Positions 1 through 12,160 of a stretch of 64,000 bases of DNA are shown one piece after another (within the stretch, counting starts at the first letter, position 1; every line of letters starts with the position of its first letter). The translations under genes and the position numbers were made by a program. The DNA lies in NCBI GenBank assembly GCA_022495005.1, contig JAGYXB010000463.1, forward strand, positions 496,001 through 560,000. The letters run 5' to 3'. The DNA is from Rhyacophila brunnea. Its lineage: Eukaryota > Arthropoda > Insecta > Trichoptera > Rhyacophilidae. The notes under the pieces are model-generated. The model saw nothing but the letters and a program-made list of their open reading frames with translations. It was not told the DNA's origin and did no database searches.

Positions 1-925
1 TACAATATCATGTGAAAGCTTAATATATTAAAGCTTAATGCATTAGGTTTAAAGCTTTCCATGTAATCTTATAATGTCACATACTAATTATATTTATTAT
101 TATAATCGCAAGTTGAAATTTAATGCTAGAATGGGTCACAATCTGGTATACTAAACTCCTTGTATCCAACGCCTTATGTTAGTCCATCTTCGTTTGCGAA
201 ATACAAATCTATCCGTTGGGAGCTCGTAAACCCGAAATGGCTTCGTAATTAAACTTATTTCCAAATAATTAAATTTTACTACCTTTGTGGCGGCGCCAAA
301 GGTTAAGGGATTATTAATTTTAGAACTTGAGGGGGTTGTCTGACTAACTTCCGGAATTAATTTTCTTATAATTTTGATTTATGCCTTTTATCGGCAACTA
401 TCCGTTTAGATAGGCGAGAGTTACTGTTAATAGATATTGTATCCATTTCAATGTCAAATATATACCTATACCCAATTATAATTATATTATTGTAGAATTA
501 ATAATAACTAAGTCGAAATAACTTTATAATTTTGTTATCATTGCAGATAACAGGTAAATTATTTGAAATTTGACGAAGGCCTATCTATCCGCTATTCAAG
601 AGAATTTTGGAATAAGTATAACCAAGGAACTGAATTACTATTGAACTTTGAGTAAAAGGCAAAATTTAATAATGTAACTATTGCAAACTTTATCATTTTC
701 TCAATTAACATTGTCGGTGTTTAAATCATCTACTAATCAAACTGTGTTTTCATGATATTGCTGAATATATACAAAATAAGACTGTAATAAGTATGAATAT
801 ATACATTGAAGTTGGAGAATATTGAGTTAAACGTGGATTTACTTTTATAACAATTTATAATACTTGTTTGCTTATAAGTTATTAGTTAAACAACTTTGTT
901 TAAGTAATAACTTTTTAAAGACTGA
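1..925. other. AT-rich spacer, nothing recognised
   Basis: No coding frame or known repeat seen. The first 60 bases hold several AAAGCTT repeats, probably a local low-complexity effect. Confidence 0.6.
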
Positions 926-929
926 TGTT

Positions 930-1470
930 TTTTTATATATTCCAATAGTTAGCTCCATTAAATTCCCAATACTTTGCCATTATTCCCAGTATAGACGATT
1001 TTACACCGCTTGAGTTGTAAAATATTTTTAATTATAATTACTGATAATCTATTATTAGGTTTTGACGATTTATACACTTATCGAGTGTATTATCAGTGAT
1101 AATGTAGGAGTTTTTTACAAACACTTAAACTATCCATAATTTTTTTGTTATATTTTGTATTGTGATCCTTGACTTGATAGTTATGTATTTTTGTTTGATT
1201 TAATAAAACGCATTTTTTTTTTGGAGTATTTATTCCACATTAATCAATACATTAGAACCGGTTTCGTAAGCCTCAGAGGGACATTTTCAACTGAATATAT
1301 ATTATATAATAGAATATATAGAATAAATCGAATATAATACCTATGTTATTGTATAAATTTATTATATAAGTTAGAATGAACTGTATTAGTTTTCCGTATG
1401 TATTTACCTTTTAGTGAGTGCACATAGTGCCTAAAGATGCCGAAAGGAGTAGTACAAAACTTAAATGAAT
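930..1470 (+). repeat. Unknown repeat family R6, copy 1
   Basis: This segment matches the reverse complement of 45490-45935 over most of its length. Shared stretches include GGTTTTGACGATTTATA, CGAGTGTATTAT and TTTTTTACAAACACTT. The match resumes after about 1250 with a block reading CCTTTTAGTGAGTG near 1410-1430 and ends with AAAACTTAAAT. The interruption at about 1190-1250 is a foreign palindromic-MITE arm. Terminal inverted repeats are visible in the 45-kb copy, so the family may be a non-autonomous DNA transposon. Superfamily unknown. Confidence 0.6.
1191..1238 (+). repeat. Single arm of a palindromic MITE
   Basis: The stretch TTTGATTTAATAAAACGCAT, followed by a T-run and a TATTCCAC motif, matches one arm of the full palindrome at 42384-42497. 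Only one arm is present, so this is a half copy inserted into, or left within, the R6 repeat. Confidence 0.6.
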
Positions 1471-1479
1471 TATAACATA

Positions 1480-3420
1480 TTTAAACGTTTATTAAATTGC
1501 ATTAATTTCGGCTATAGGTTTTTATGTTTTAAATCAAGGAATCAATAATTATGTTCCATATTACTAACCGACATCCGAATCACTCCAAATTTTTGTTGTA
1601 ACGTACTTTCATTTGCTAACAATTTAATAAACTATTTATTTTACTCAATGAATAACTTATATAATTTATATTCAATATAATTTCAAACATAGAACCTTCC
1701 TAGTACTATATCCTTAATCACTCCAATTCCCAAAAATAGATAATAATCTTTTAATCTACCCTTGATACAAGGAAAACTTATCAGAGTATAGATTCATTAA
1801 TAATCCGATACAAGTCATTAGTAATGATTTTGGAGTCAGGATTACTACATGACCAAGTTTACTACTTGTAGCCTTCACACATCCATCATAATTTCAATGT
1901 ACGAATTAGTTAAGTAAAACGTACAACGGCAAATACCAACTCAGGCATCGAGCGTAAATAGACTATGACATAACGATCCGTTACATAATCTATCTATACG
2001 ATATTGAAGGGCTTTTCAAAGTTCTTTTCGGATTAAAACTTTTCAGTAATATTGCCTCCCACGCTCGAATTTATTGACTGTGATATATTGGATTTCTATT
2101 TTAGAATTTATTCTGGGTATATTTTAATTTATTATATTGTTTATGTGCATTTTAAAACAATGCCATAAACAATAATCATGATTACGTAACCAATAGAAAT
2201 ATATATTTACGTAAGCTAACGTTACAGATCATTCAGTTCCATTATCGACTGCACGATCATCCCCCAAGAGTCTCTAACTTAAGTTATCTCTCTCCATTTG
2301 GTTACACTATCATCTAGTCCTGATCAAAACACCTTTACGTGAGCAATATTTTAATTCTGCGGTCAATTACAAAAAAATAACATGATCATTTGTATCATCT
2401 GAACATTTAAATAATGTACTAATAGAACAGTTTTTATATAAAAACAATTAGTTCACGAACAAATCAATCTTAATCTAGACAAACCACCAATCAGATTCTC
2501 TGCATCTATTTTATGTTTATCAGCCATCTACTTTTCAATTGGTCCTAGGGAACGATTGCTTACTGGGAATTGTTCATAAAATGTATGGATAGTATTAGAT
2601 CCAACGCATTCAATAACGTGCTCAACCCATCTGACTCTATACTTTCAAGATACTAAATATATTGGGTTTAAGAGCTTCCGTTATAAGGCATGAATGTGTA
2701 TGAAATCTGGAGAATAACATAATATATACAGAAACAAAAGCAATAATAAAATAAAAATAAAAAAAATGTTCAACTTTAGTTATATCGGTGAATCAAAAAA
2801 TAAAATAAGCAAATACAATAATGAATGAAATACAAAAACGATATCAAAAGACATATTATTGAATACACAGTGCAAAAGGTTAATAATTTTACTATTCTAT
2901 TCTTTGGGAGGTTGAAGAGAAATATTAAACATGTCAATAAACAAACTATTATTAAGTGTTATCAATGTTGTCTGTATTCTTATGGGTATATTTAATATCA
3001 AATATGTCACATTTTTAATATTATAATGTCACTGTTATTAGTAGTTTGAATACATACATATAAATTTATTCCAATAATTTTCAAGTATGCCCAATTTTTA
3101 ATAAAAATGTATAATCGGAAATATTCACGACTTTTCTTTTTTGTGATAAATACTTCAACAATCTTTTTCTCTTTTTTTATATTTTTTAATAGTAGACGTA
3201 ATGTCAAAACCCACGATTAATATATAAATTTTTAATTATAATTTTTTTTGTACTGTATTGCCATCGAGATAAGAATATATTATATGTACATGAAAGGGCA
3301 AATATTAATGATGCTAGATTAAATTAATAATTTTCTGCTCTTTCTTTCTATGACCATATCCGCCTCTTAAGGTAAATAATATATAAATAGCTGTTGTTCA
3401 CTAGTGTATTTATGTTTTTT
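1480..3420. other. AT-rich spacer
   Basis: Nothing recognised on either strand. An A-rich low-complexity run lies at about 2730-2870. The small minus-strand open frame at 3007-3207 is lysine-rich low complexity and is not supported as a gene. Confidence 0.6.
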
Positions 3421-3524
3421 AGGACATTTCTGGAACCCGTAGCTCTAGCGTATACACTGTAAATAGTATTTAGCTGTCTTCCAGGGCGATGGAATCTAGT
3501 TGATAAGCCAGGCTCAAATTATCG

Positions 3525-3700
3525 CTACGCTTACATTCTGATGGTGCTACTTTACGGTAGCGAGTCATGGCAACCGTATTTTGAGCTTTGGGAGTAGATG
3601 TTTGCGGTAGATACTCAGTGTATGGTAGTATTACTTTAGGAGTAGATAAGAGAGCGGACCAAGCAGCCTCTCATCACAACAATTGAGAGTAAAGAGGCGA
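3525..3700 (+). pseudogene. Possible reverse-transcriptase C-terminal relic
   Basis: One frame reads LLYGSESW at 3547-3570. This resembles the Y-G-(S/C)-E-(S/T)-W motif found downstream of the catalytic domain in RTE/CR1-type non-LTR retrotransposons. The following residues contain several stops and no other firm match, so the assignment rests on one short motif. Confidence 0.25.
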
Positions 3701-3884
3701 CGTTGCATTTGCCTCAACTACGTGTTGCGGATGCTTTATATATATTTTATATAATAATTATTATTATATTCATCTTAATCTTTTTTATTATTTTTCTTTT
3801 TTAATAGTAAAATTTATATTTAGTGACTTACTTGTGTATGTATAAAAAATTACGCTGTTGCATTACTATCCGCAAGCATCATTA

Positions 3885-4100
3885 TGTATTTATTTATTTA
3901 TTTAAGAAAACAAAACATTGTGGACATAAAAAATCATTGTGAATATAACAAGGCGTTCATAAGATGAGATTTACTAACAAAAATATTACTCTCACAAGAG
4001 TTAAGAAGAAAAAATAAAAAAACATAAACAGTTTTACACAGTGAAATAAAGTTTCAAAAACAAAATGCACAGCATATCACTGAAAATTTCTATGTCGATA
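3885..4100 (-). repeat. Non-LTR retrotransposon 3' tail, family B
   Basis: Read on the minus strand, this has a TTTGTTTTCTTAAATAAA end preceded by a TGTCCACAAT-like block and a TTGTGAGAGTAATATT block. The same order occurs at 50820-51190 and 52545-52912. It is only the untranslated 3' tail of a 5'-truncated copy, ending in an AAAT-type tail. Confidence 0.6.
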
Positions 4101-4204
4101 GAAATATAAGTATTGTATAAGTATATAGATAATAATGTAAAAAATACTTCATTAGACATCAAAGAAGATTAGTTTCGTTATGAAATATGTGAGCTTGAAA
4201 AACA

Positions 4205-4440
4205 CTGGTCTAAAAACTAAAGACTGACGATAACAGAGCCGCAGTGTTTGCTAATGTAGTTTACTGCTCGCCGCTATTTATCCGCGATATACGACTACGT
4301 GATATTTCAGTAAAGGAAGGGAAGCTAAAATCTGGCGTAGCACACAGCGTAGATTCTCTACGACGTAGACCATCTACGCCATTGTTACGTTTAATACAGC
4401 TGACGTACTGCTCGGATTATGGGCGTCCATTAATTTGAGT
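4205..4440. other. GC-richer patch with small inverted CTACG motifs
   Basis: This patch stands out from its AT-rich surroundings. It contains GGCGTAG and CTACGCC in inverted orientation (about 4335-4380) around CTACGACGTAGA. The 64-codon open frame through it matches nothing I recognise. It could be part of an unrecognised MITE or a host element. Confidence 0.3.
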
Positions 4441-4444
4441 CAAA

Positions 4445-5030
4445 TTGAAAATTGGGCGATTCGGGATACGAAGGCCACCAACACTATTTATTACAAATAT
4501 GACACGTTATAAATAGAAGTGACCATTAAAAAAAGAAAAATTAACGTAGAGCTACAATATATATAGTAGTTTTTTGGTATGTGAACATGTTAACTCGTAC
4601 GAGTAGATGATTTTTTGTATCCTTCAGGGCATAAGGATCTGGTTAGTTGAAAAAGTAAAAATATACTATCCTTACAAATCCATCATTACATCTATCCGAT
4701 TAGATTTCTATACATTAAGAACTAAAAATGGCTTCTATAAATATTAAGTTAGTACGCTCTAGATTGTTTTATTGTAGTCAAACACAATGTATAATGACGT
4801 ATACATTATACCCTGAATATGTTAATGACTTAAATTCATGGTATTTTTTTTCACATACATATTATAATATTATACTCTTAGTACACAATCTGACACTACA
4901 GACCCATGGCGGATTCTACAATCATCCTCTCTTTGTTTCTCTTGATGTTATTCGTCACTTCCGGAAATGGCCAAAGGTTTCCTACATAATCTTTATAGAG
5001 AACACTAGATCCATGACCAGTGCTTAAGAC
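4445..5030. other. AT-rich spacer with an unsupported 99-codon frame
   Basis: A plus-strand frame at 4728-5027 is open for 99 codons but has tyrosine/isoleucine-rich, AT-driven composition, no domain and no upstream context. I see no other element. Confidence 0.5.
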
Positions 5031-5034
5031 ATTG

Positions 5035-5190
5035 ACTATATTGGGCTTATATTATTTTCAGATTTCAACATTTGCGCAAATTCACCACCTTTGCTTTTCT
5101 TTAACAGTTCCTAGTATTCTTTGGAGATTTTTTTCGGATACTTGGATAGCCTTTTCTTGTTTTTCTGATTCAAGTTTCACACCCGAATAT
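5035..5190 (-). pseudogene. Possible non-LTR reverse-transcriptase relic
   Basis: On the minus strand one frame reads SEKNLQRILGTVKEKQRW, followed after a stop by a NVEI-like stretch. This resembles the FERK-LRRI-G-V-E-W-R-R-N-E region near the C-terminus of some RTE/CR1-like polymerases. The frame then decays, so only about 50 codons can be compared. Local lysine-rich composition could also give this pattern by chance. Confidence 0.35.
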
Positions 5191-5204
5191 ATAAATAATT
5201 AATT

Positions 5205-6310
5205 TTACAGTCACGTTGTATACCATGAGTTTTGTCTTTTTGGACAGTAGCTTCATTGAAAAGAATACTTAAATTCTTTTTATTAATCTGCTGGCGAGTT
5301 CGAAGTTTATATCATTCTTTTAGGAGACGTTGATTCCAAAGCACTTAAAACAGTGGTAGTTGTGAATGTTGAGTTACCTATGAAAATATTTCTTGTGTAT
5401 CTATTCTTCTTCGATTTTTTTTCGATTTCTTCGTTTTTACACGTACTTCAAAAAAGTGAAAATATCCCGTTTATATGTTTATTTTCCCTTGAGCACCACC
5501 AGATCATCAGAATAGCGTTATACTTTACTTTTTAATACACAAAATGATAGACTATTCATACTTATTTATAAACTAAAAAACCTAACTCTAAATAATGAAT
5601 AATAAAATATTTATGAATACAAAAAACAGAAAAATCAAGGACGTAAGTACAACGCTAATGTATGATATCGATGTTTTTTTCTGGAATGAAAAATGTAATT
5701 AGGTAATGTACGGCAAAAAAATAGAAATATAACAAAACTCTTTTACTACTCTCCGTATAGTGTATAGTTATATATTGTTATAATTTATTTCTACGAGATA
5801 TATCTGAGATATACCTTTTTTATAATGCAACATATTCTAGAAAACTGTAAGAAACAGAACGTTAAGTGGAAGCCTAAAGTAAAAATAATGGCTTTATGTC
5901 CGAAGGCAGAATAAATTCCCCGTTGGCTTTCATCCGCAATAGTGAAAAGGGTTTTTTAATACTGGCCACACACAGCTCTGTGGCTAAACGTGTAAAGTGT
6001 TTGTACATTGTACACATTGTCGGCTAACACCTATGTTTTGAATTAATTTTGAATGGAATTAGTTTTATTATATTTACTTATGTGTCGATATAGCAATCTG
6101 CGTGGTGTGGTTATGGGCTTACAGAAATCACATGACCTTATATTTGTTTATACTAGTAGGCCATATTTTAACCATTTGAAATAAGGGTAAATAAGTTATG
6201 TAACAAGATAGTGAGTGAACTGTGTTACAGATTTATGAAACTAGAGACATCATATTACATAAATAAAACTAGTTATGAATGAAATTTGTTAACAAAGTTT
6301 TTAACTTAAA
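5205..6310. other. AT-rich spacer
   Basis: No motif, repeat or coding similarity recognised on either strand. The 60-codon frame at 5353-5535 is phenylalanine/serine-rich and has no support. Confidence 0.55.
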
Positions 6311-6314
6311 TTTA

Positions 6315-6590
6315 AAACAGTACTCTTACACCCCTAATACAACATAAATTTCTTACTTATCTGACAGCATTATCCTTGCTTATTATTTGCCTACTATTAA
6401 CAGGCAGTCATTCTGCTACCATGTACTTGCAAATACCTATAACCTGTAGAACATTAAGATTCAATTTACGTGCACTGATTTTTGACCATCAATGCCTCGC
6501 ACAGGGTGACTTAATAAACAGTAACGCGCGAGAGTAGTAGTGCAAGTGAGTGACACCAGACCATAGAGCCAGCTTACTTAATAAGAAGAC
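6315..6590 (+). repeat. Unknown dispersed repeat R4, copy 1
   Basis: This matches 20990-21190, 38265-38480 and, inverted, 19895-20215. Shared blocks include CATTATCCTTG, CTACTATTAACA, a TTTTTGACCATCAATGC block and CAGGGTGACT followed by ATAAACAGT and a CGCGCG patch. The downstream part (about 6535-6580) also matches the inverted copy. No protein-coding match. Class unknown. Confidence 0.65.
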
Positions 6591-6594
6591 AAAT

Positions 6595-7220
6595 AAAAAT
6601 AACAAACTTTTAAGTATATTAATTATATATTATTTGTATTTTCACAATAATTTTTTTCCAACCGATTTCGTCAAATTAATAATGTTCCAAGTAAACTGAA
6701 AATGTATGGAAAATCTTGAAAAATAGATACCTGTAAACTTAATCAGAAAACTCGAAATATTTTTAAATAATTAATATTATTCCAAATATTTTTAATAATT
6801 ATATTATATTTTTCCTAATTACGCATACAGTAAGTATTCAATGCTTGTACTTTGGTAAAGATAATACCTGGTTTCGTCGGCTTCAAGGAGATTTGTAAGC
6901 CAAGAGAAATATATTCTTGAAATTATTCCAAATGGGATAAGGGAACAGACTAGGGTTTGCGATAATTAGTCCAATATGATTATGTAACAGAATTTAATGT
7001 TAATGTATTACTTTTTATTGTATAAATAACGAAGAATAATTTATCTAAATGTCACTCGAATCCAAGAACCTAGCTCGTAACTATCTCAGTAGATTATAAT
7101 ATGTACTATCATTGTATAATATACTATTGTACCGATACGCTGCTAATAAATCTCACCCTGCTACATCGTAGACTTCATTATCATCATCCTCAACCCACAC
7201 ATCGAATAACACAGTAGTGA
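6595..7220. other. AT-rich spacer
   Basis: Poly-A/T rich with no recognisable element, up to the RTE fragment that follows. Confidence 0.5.
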
Positions 7221-7224
7221 CCCA

Positions 7225-7475
7225 ACAAGAGTTTGCTAAAAACCTCAAATGAAAATAGGCTGGACACATAGCTCGAAGAAAGGATAATCTTTGAACAAAT
7301 TTAGTCATCCGGTGGTATCCAAGAGGTACAAAACGTCCGCAAGGTAGACCTAGAGATGAAATGATAAAGCTCTGCGGAAGTACGTAGCAACACAACGCAC
7401 AGGACCGAGAAAAGTGGAATCAGCTTGGAGAGGGCTTCATGCAGTAGTGAATAGATTTAGGCTGATGATGATGAT
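7225..7475 (+). pseudogene. RTE-type retrotransposon 3' fragment, decayed
   Basis: In translation this carries the C-terminal end of an RTE-clade endonuclease/reverse transcriptase. The order is GH-A-R-R-DN, an I-R-W-Y-PRGTKRPQGRP stretch, and a final AQDRE-KW-Q-like region, ending in the TGATGATGATGA tail typical of these elements. It is closest to the copy at 57630-57986. Stops (near 7250 and 7295), a deletion around 7352 and frameshifts make it dead. It is 5'-truncated, keeping only about 80 codons of a polymerase normally near 900-1000 residues. Confidence 0.8.
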
Positions 7476-7479
7476 TTCA

Positions 7480-10015
7480 AATGGGTTATAAGTTATAAGT
7501 GAACGTTTTGAGGGTAATAAAAGCATACAAATAGTAAAAAAAAATATAATAATAATAATCTATATGTATATCAAAATTACAACATGTTTTTAAAGCTATA
7601 TAACCGACAAAAATACTACTGTTTTTTGCAAAAGGCTATTTTTGTGAACAGCGGTTTTCGATTAAGTGATGATATTATAATTTTATTATCTTATATTTAC
7701 GTCTTGGAATATTATTCGATGGCTATTTCAAATGTCAAACTATTATCAAGACTCTATCACTCTAAACAAACTACATTACTTTGAAGTTCGATTATTTTTT
7801 AGTAAATTCAGAGTAATCCTGACTACAAGAAAATGATACAATAGATTTGATGTTGGTATATTCGACATTAACAAAAGGAGCATTAATCCCAGCCTAATTT
7901 CTGTAGGAAAAAAAACTTTTGGTAAATGATTCTTCTATTAGACCAATATTGATGCTTGTAAGTATTCTTTTGTAAGTAACTCCAGCTGATGATGATATAA
8001 ATAAAAACATAATTGCCTTATATAACTGGGTTAATAAAAAAGCTCCCGACGAAAGCTCATCGTAAAAAACTCCAAACAAACTCTTAATTTCTGTATATTA
8101 AAGGAGTCAGTTAAACATAATTGCGGTGCATTTGCGCTCTCGAAATGCTCCAAGATATTTCTGTGTTTTTTTTTTTCATTTTTACTTCTTTTTGTGTTTT
8201 CAAATTAAAACGGAGACAATTTTGCTTTGTTCCACTACACAGTTTGTTATTAATGAAACACTGCACTTTAGCCGAGTTACGAGGAAATTTAATAAGGGCA
8301 TTTATAATCTTGTAGCTTATTAAAACCAGGGTAAATAATGGCATTTTACTGTCATCTTTTTACGCAAGACAGTGTAGCTTTTGAACAATAGATTCTAAGA
8401 CACAATAAACAACTTTATTAAATAACTGAGATTTTTTTTACATGACATAATTAAAATAGTTTTGTCAAATAAATAGATTTTGCTCAGTATGCTTTAAAAA
8501 TAGAATAATATTTAGAAATTTAATCCAATCAATTGAAGATACTACAGAATACAGATAGAAACTTCTCGTTTATATAATAAATTAATAAAATAAAATAACG
8601 TGAAACCCTTATTACCGAGTAAAAACGCAAGTATAAAAACTAATATTAGTAATTTTAGTAAATATAGTAAATATGTATGACAATTTAATGTATTACTAAC
8701 AATACTAACTATGATCTCTGGAGATAATAAAAATACGATTGAATTGAACTGAGGTCAAACTTTTTATATAAAGGTACTATTTTTGTATTATTGTTATCAA
8801 TCATACTCTTGGTTTTACTTACAAGCTGGATGTATGACTAATACATCCTCAAAAATATGTTTGATAGATACCCAAGGCAGTCGGACGTGTTGGAAGATAA
8901 TGTTGGAGTGTATATCAAGCCTTTTTCATAATGAATTTTTGAAACATTGTATAAATTATTCATCTGATTGATTCTGAGTCTAAAATTGAAAATTTTGAAA
9001 TATTTCAAAGTCATAACTGTTAGAAAAAAGTCAGACTGAGTAGCATTCGAACACTCATAATTGATTCATCAAAAAATGTTCGGGGGAGTATTTTTATCGA
9101 CTAAACTATCAATGTGTCTAGAACTCATGCGAATTACTTTCTTTGTACGTAGGTGTTTTAAAATATTTTTTCTCAGTGTTACTCAACTAAATGTTATTAT
9201 CAAACACTTCAAACTGTTTACTTATAATTTTATTTTTACTTATTTTACAATTATTATTGTATTACACCAAAGATAGAGTGAAGATAGATAATTCCAACCG
9301 GAGTTAGTGTTTTAAAATTATTTTCATTTGAATGTGCTTAGTGTAATTTAATGAACTGTTTAATTATATTATAAATCATCTAATTAAAAAAAAGAAAAAA
9401 CCATATCATTACTATGGTTGCCAGATATATGTACTAAGGAATGTGAGCAAAATCCACCGAGGAATACGTTTACCAAAAACAAACACTTTCAAAAAATATC
9501 TATTATTTTATTTTACGATTCATGAGTTGTACCGCCCACGGCGGACTAGTGACAGAATATCTACCTACAGTTCCATGGCTAGCGAGGATTCAAATGTCGC
9601 CGTACAATACGTTTATTAGTAGGACAATCTCGAAACATCGTAACGCGGAGGTTTCACATAAAAGTTTTACGTTTTTGTTGAACTAATTTTTTTGTTCGTG
9701 ATTTCAAAAATATATTTCACAAAAGGCATGCAGCGATAAAATCTGTATCTCTGCCTCTCGATGACTGATAAAATTAGGTATTACAAAAAAATAAGTATTT
9801 ATAATATCCCGGATGTGAATCAGGAATATTTGTAATAATGAATATTTTTTAGAAAACTATAGTATATTTTTCCAGTGTATTTTTGGATCCAGTTATGAAG
9901 CATGGCCTTAAGAATACCAATGAACAATAACAATCTTTATAGTTAAAAAGCTGTTAGATATATGTGGTAAAGTACATGTGCGTGAATTTCAGGGGTGCCG
10001 GTTTGAATTCCACTG
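7480..10015. other. AT-rich spacer
   Basis: Several 60-77-codon frames occur on both strands, all of low complexity and overlapping each other. A GC-richer patch at about 9525-9660, with the palindrome CCGCCCACGGCGG, is the only compositional outlier. No repeat match found in the window. Confidence 0.5.
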
Positions 10016-10027
10016 GGTAGTATTTTT

Positions 10028-10236
10028 GGTACTGTTCGGTTATATGGAATACAGCGGAAAACGCATTTTGAAAATAGCCGATAAACTGAATTATTTGTTA
10101 GTTTGGGTTAGTTTAGGTTAGGTTAGGTTGGGTTAGGTTAGGTTAGGTTTGGTTCGGTTAACCTAACAAATAATCCAGTTTATCGGCTATTTTCAAAATG
10201 CGTTTTCCGCTGTATTCCGTATAACCGAACAGTACC
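10028..10236 (+). mobile_element. Fold-back MITE with 8-bp target-site duplication
   Basis: The element begins GGTACTGTTCGGTTATA and ends with its inverse. Two arms of about 74 bp (10028-10101 and 10163-10236) pair with about two mismatches. Identical 8-bp repeats GTATTTTT flank it at 10020-10027 and 10237-10244, as expected for an 8-bp target-site duplication. It encodes nothing. The 8-bp duplication fits hAT-type mobilisation, but the ends are not a classical hAT CAGNG terminus, so the superfamily is open. Confidence 0.85.
10102..10162 (+). repeat. Degenerate TTAGG pentamer array in the MITE loop
   Basis: The loop of the fold-back element consists of about a dozen TTAGG-like units, with variants TTGGG, TTTGG and TTCGG. 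TTAGG is the canonical telomere unit of many insects. Its position inside a TIR element shows that this is not a chromosome end. Confidence 0.85.
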
Positions 10237-10439
10237 GTATTTTTTATTAATTTTTTCTTAAGTTTCTTTTTTACAGCTTGTCGTTTGACTAAAAGAATGT
10301 TCTAACTCTGATTCAAGATAAGAACATCTTTAAATAATAAAATAATATAGGTGCTTTAAAATAATGTAGAACCTATTTTTTTTTAAATAAAATATTTTTT
10401 TAAACAATCCGTGGAGGGAAAGCGACAATGATATTCGTA

Positions 10440-10790
10440 TTTTCAAAGTGACTAGCTAAGCTGTGGGGAATAATTAAGGTATTTTCAAAGTATGCATGAT
10501 CAATAAAGAATGTTACATTCTACAATTCTTTGAAATACGCCATTTCTATTGACTTTTTCTAGTGGTTAAGCTACAACATACGGCCGTAGCCATAAATTGA
10601 CTAACGATAAATGAAGTAGGGAGTAAGATCATGTTAACGCGCGTATTTGAACATGTACGGAACCGAAAAAATCGTTTTATGGATCATAAATCATAGGAAT
10701 GTCCAGGCTTATGCTCTGAAAATATCATAAAAACTCCATTTTGACCTACGTGGGGGGTGTGGGCCTTTATTAGCCTGACTATTAGTAAAT
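10440..10790 (+). repeat. Unknown repeat R5, rearranged copy
   Basis: Bases 10530-10640 match the reverse complement of about 21195-21310; shared blocks are GAAATACGCCATTTCT, GTGGTTAAGCTACAACATA and CGGCCGTAG. Bases 10700-10790 match 21785-21880 in direct orientation, with ATAAAAACTC and ATTTTGACCT. The relative orientation of the two blocks differs between copies. Confidence 0.6.
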
Positions 10791-11007
10791 TTGCACATTT
10801 TTATCTTATTAATCTGTTCTGTGAGGAGATATTTAAAACACATTTGTAAAATGACATTTTTTTATTGTTCGTCTTATGCGATTAAAAATAAACTTTTACA
10901 ATATTATCGTTACAATTCTTATGATACACAGTGTATCACGTATGCATACAAAAGCAGCTATACCTACTACAATACAACTAAATATTATATTATAATAAGA
11001 TAATTTC

Positions 11008-11262
11008 GTCACTGTTCTGGAAGAAGACACTAATTTTCGAAAAAATTACATTTGAGTTAGTTATACCAAAATGTTCCTTGTTTCAAACTTTACCGTCTGG
11101 AAACCTTCTTAATAAATAAACAGTCTTTATTTTAAAGTCATCCTTTATACGATTACTTAATAAACTCACATTATAGACCATTTCAAACATTTTAACAACT
11201 TCAAAGTCAAATTACTCAAAATTAGTATTCTCCAGTTAGTGTGTTCTGCCAGAACAGAGACG
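11008..11262 (+). mobile_element. 255-bp TIR element R7, copy 1
   Basis: Starts CGTCACTGTTCTGG and ends CCAGAACAGAGACG, which are imperfect inverse complements. A second copy of exactly the same length lies at 63537-63791 with roughly fifteen differences. There is no coding capacity, so this is a MITE. A target-site duplication is unclear (ATTT before, ATTC after). Confidence 0.8.
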
Positions 11263-11394
11263 ATTCAATCAAACAGTCTTAATACATATTATGATACATA
11301 AGATAGTATTAACCTATCACTATTGTATTTTCGTTTTTTAAGTAGATAATTTTAATATTTACAGTGACATATATTTTACAAATTCGTTATCGAC

Positions 11395-11620
11395 TGTCGA
11401 GACGATGGTAATGTGGGGTTGTGAAATAAAAAATAGTGCAAGCAAGTGCAAGGACATTGTACAAAAAAATCTAGACACCAGTTACTAATTAACAGGCGTA
11501 TGCATATAACAGCAAACTGCATTCAAGCTATTTACTGCAAATTTTCATGCATAAACCTAAATGTATCTGACGAATAGTGACGTCACGTCGCCGACGTAAT
11601 ACGCGTCATGCCATGGGTAA
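11395..11620. promoter_or_regulatory. Candidate regulatory island with CRE-like and POU-like sites
   Basis: A patch unlike its surroundings. It contains TGACGTCA (a perfect CRE/bZIP palindrome) at about 11579-11586, then GACGTAAT and GCGTCAT within 35 bases. Two ATGCAT octamer-like sites lie upstream at about 11498 and 11550. No repeat match in the window. Assignment as regulatory DNA is inference from motif clustering only. Confidence 0.22.
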
Positions 11621-11955
11621 TGTTACCTAATTTTAAATTTACATTTCCCGAAAATTAATTTAAAATTTTGAAATTGTGAATCGGTGTAAAAATGTGCAAA
11701 CGGTACCATATATATTTAATAATTATAAATAAATAATTATCATGAACTTTAAATAATTTATTTGTTATAAAATCATATTTATTTTATACTTCATAATGCA
11801 CGAAATGATCAAAGTATACCCAGTAAATATTTCCATAATATGGCAATACAGCTTCACGGATCATTGTCAATATTTACAAACACCTCCACTGACCCACGAT
11901 CTCGATCATTTTTACAAGCTTAGCATTATTTTCATTTTCATTTTTTAGCATCATC

Positions 11956-12160
11956 ATGAATCCTATTGTGGCACAACGACGACGGGCAGTTAACTTCACG
12001 CAAGATGAAAAGGAACATTAGTTAGCTGTGCCGATAGGGAAACATTGATAATAAATTCGCGGATAACAAATGTGTTCAGCAACGCGCGAAAACGTGCCGC
12101 CTGGGCTAGGATAACAGTCGAATTCAATAGGCGAAGCCAAGGAATAACAAATGTCCATAT
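11956..12160 (+). pseudogene. Myb/SANT-like DNA-binding domain relic
   Basis: An ATG-led frame gives VNFTQDEKE (to a TAG at 12019). A second frame then gives NKFADNKCVQQRAKT, and a third gives WARITVEFNRRSQGIT up to about 12155. Read together these resemble the Myb/SANT-like domain (Myb_DNA-bind_5 type), in which an FT-E start is followed by a NK--D motif, a helix and an AW--I--EFN recognition region. Such proteins occur as host genes and as the accessory ORF of PIF/Harbinger transposons. At least one stop and two frameshifts make it non-functional. Similarity to the family stops abruptly near 12155. Family assignment is by eye. Confidence 0.42.

Noticed and set aside
4728..5027. 99-codon open frame as a possible gene
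   Set aside because: Composition follows AT-rich background, there is no domain, and the opposite strand gives a better (though weak) retrotransposon reading just downstream.
10102..10162. Telomere end or internal telomere fusion
   Set aside because: The TTAGG array is confined to the loop of a TIR element with a target-site duplication.
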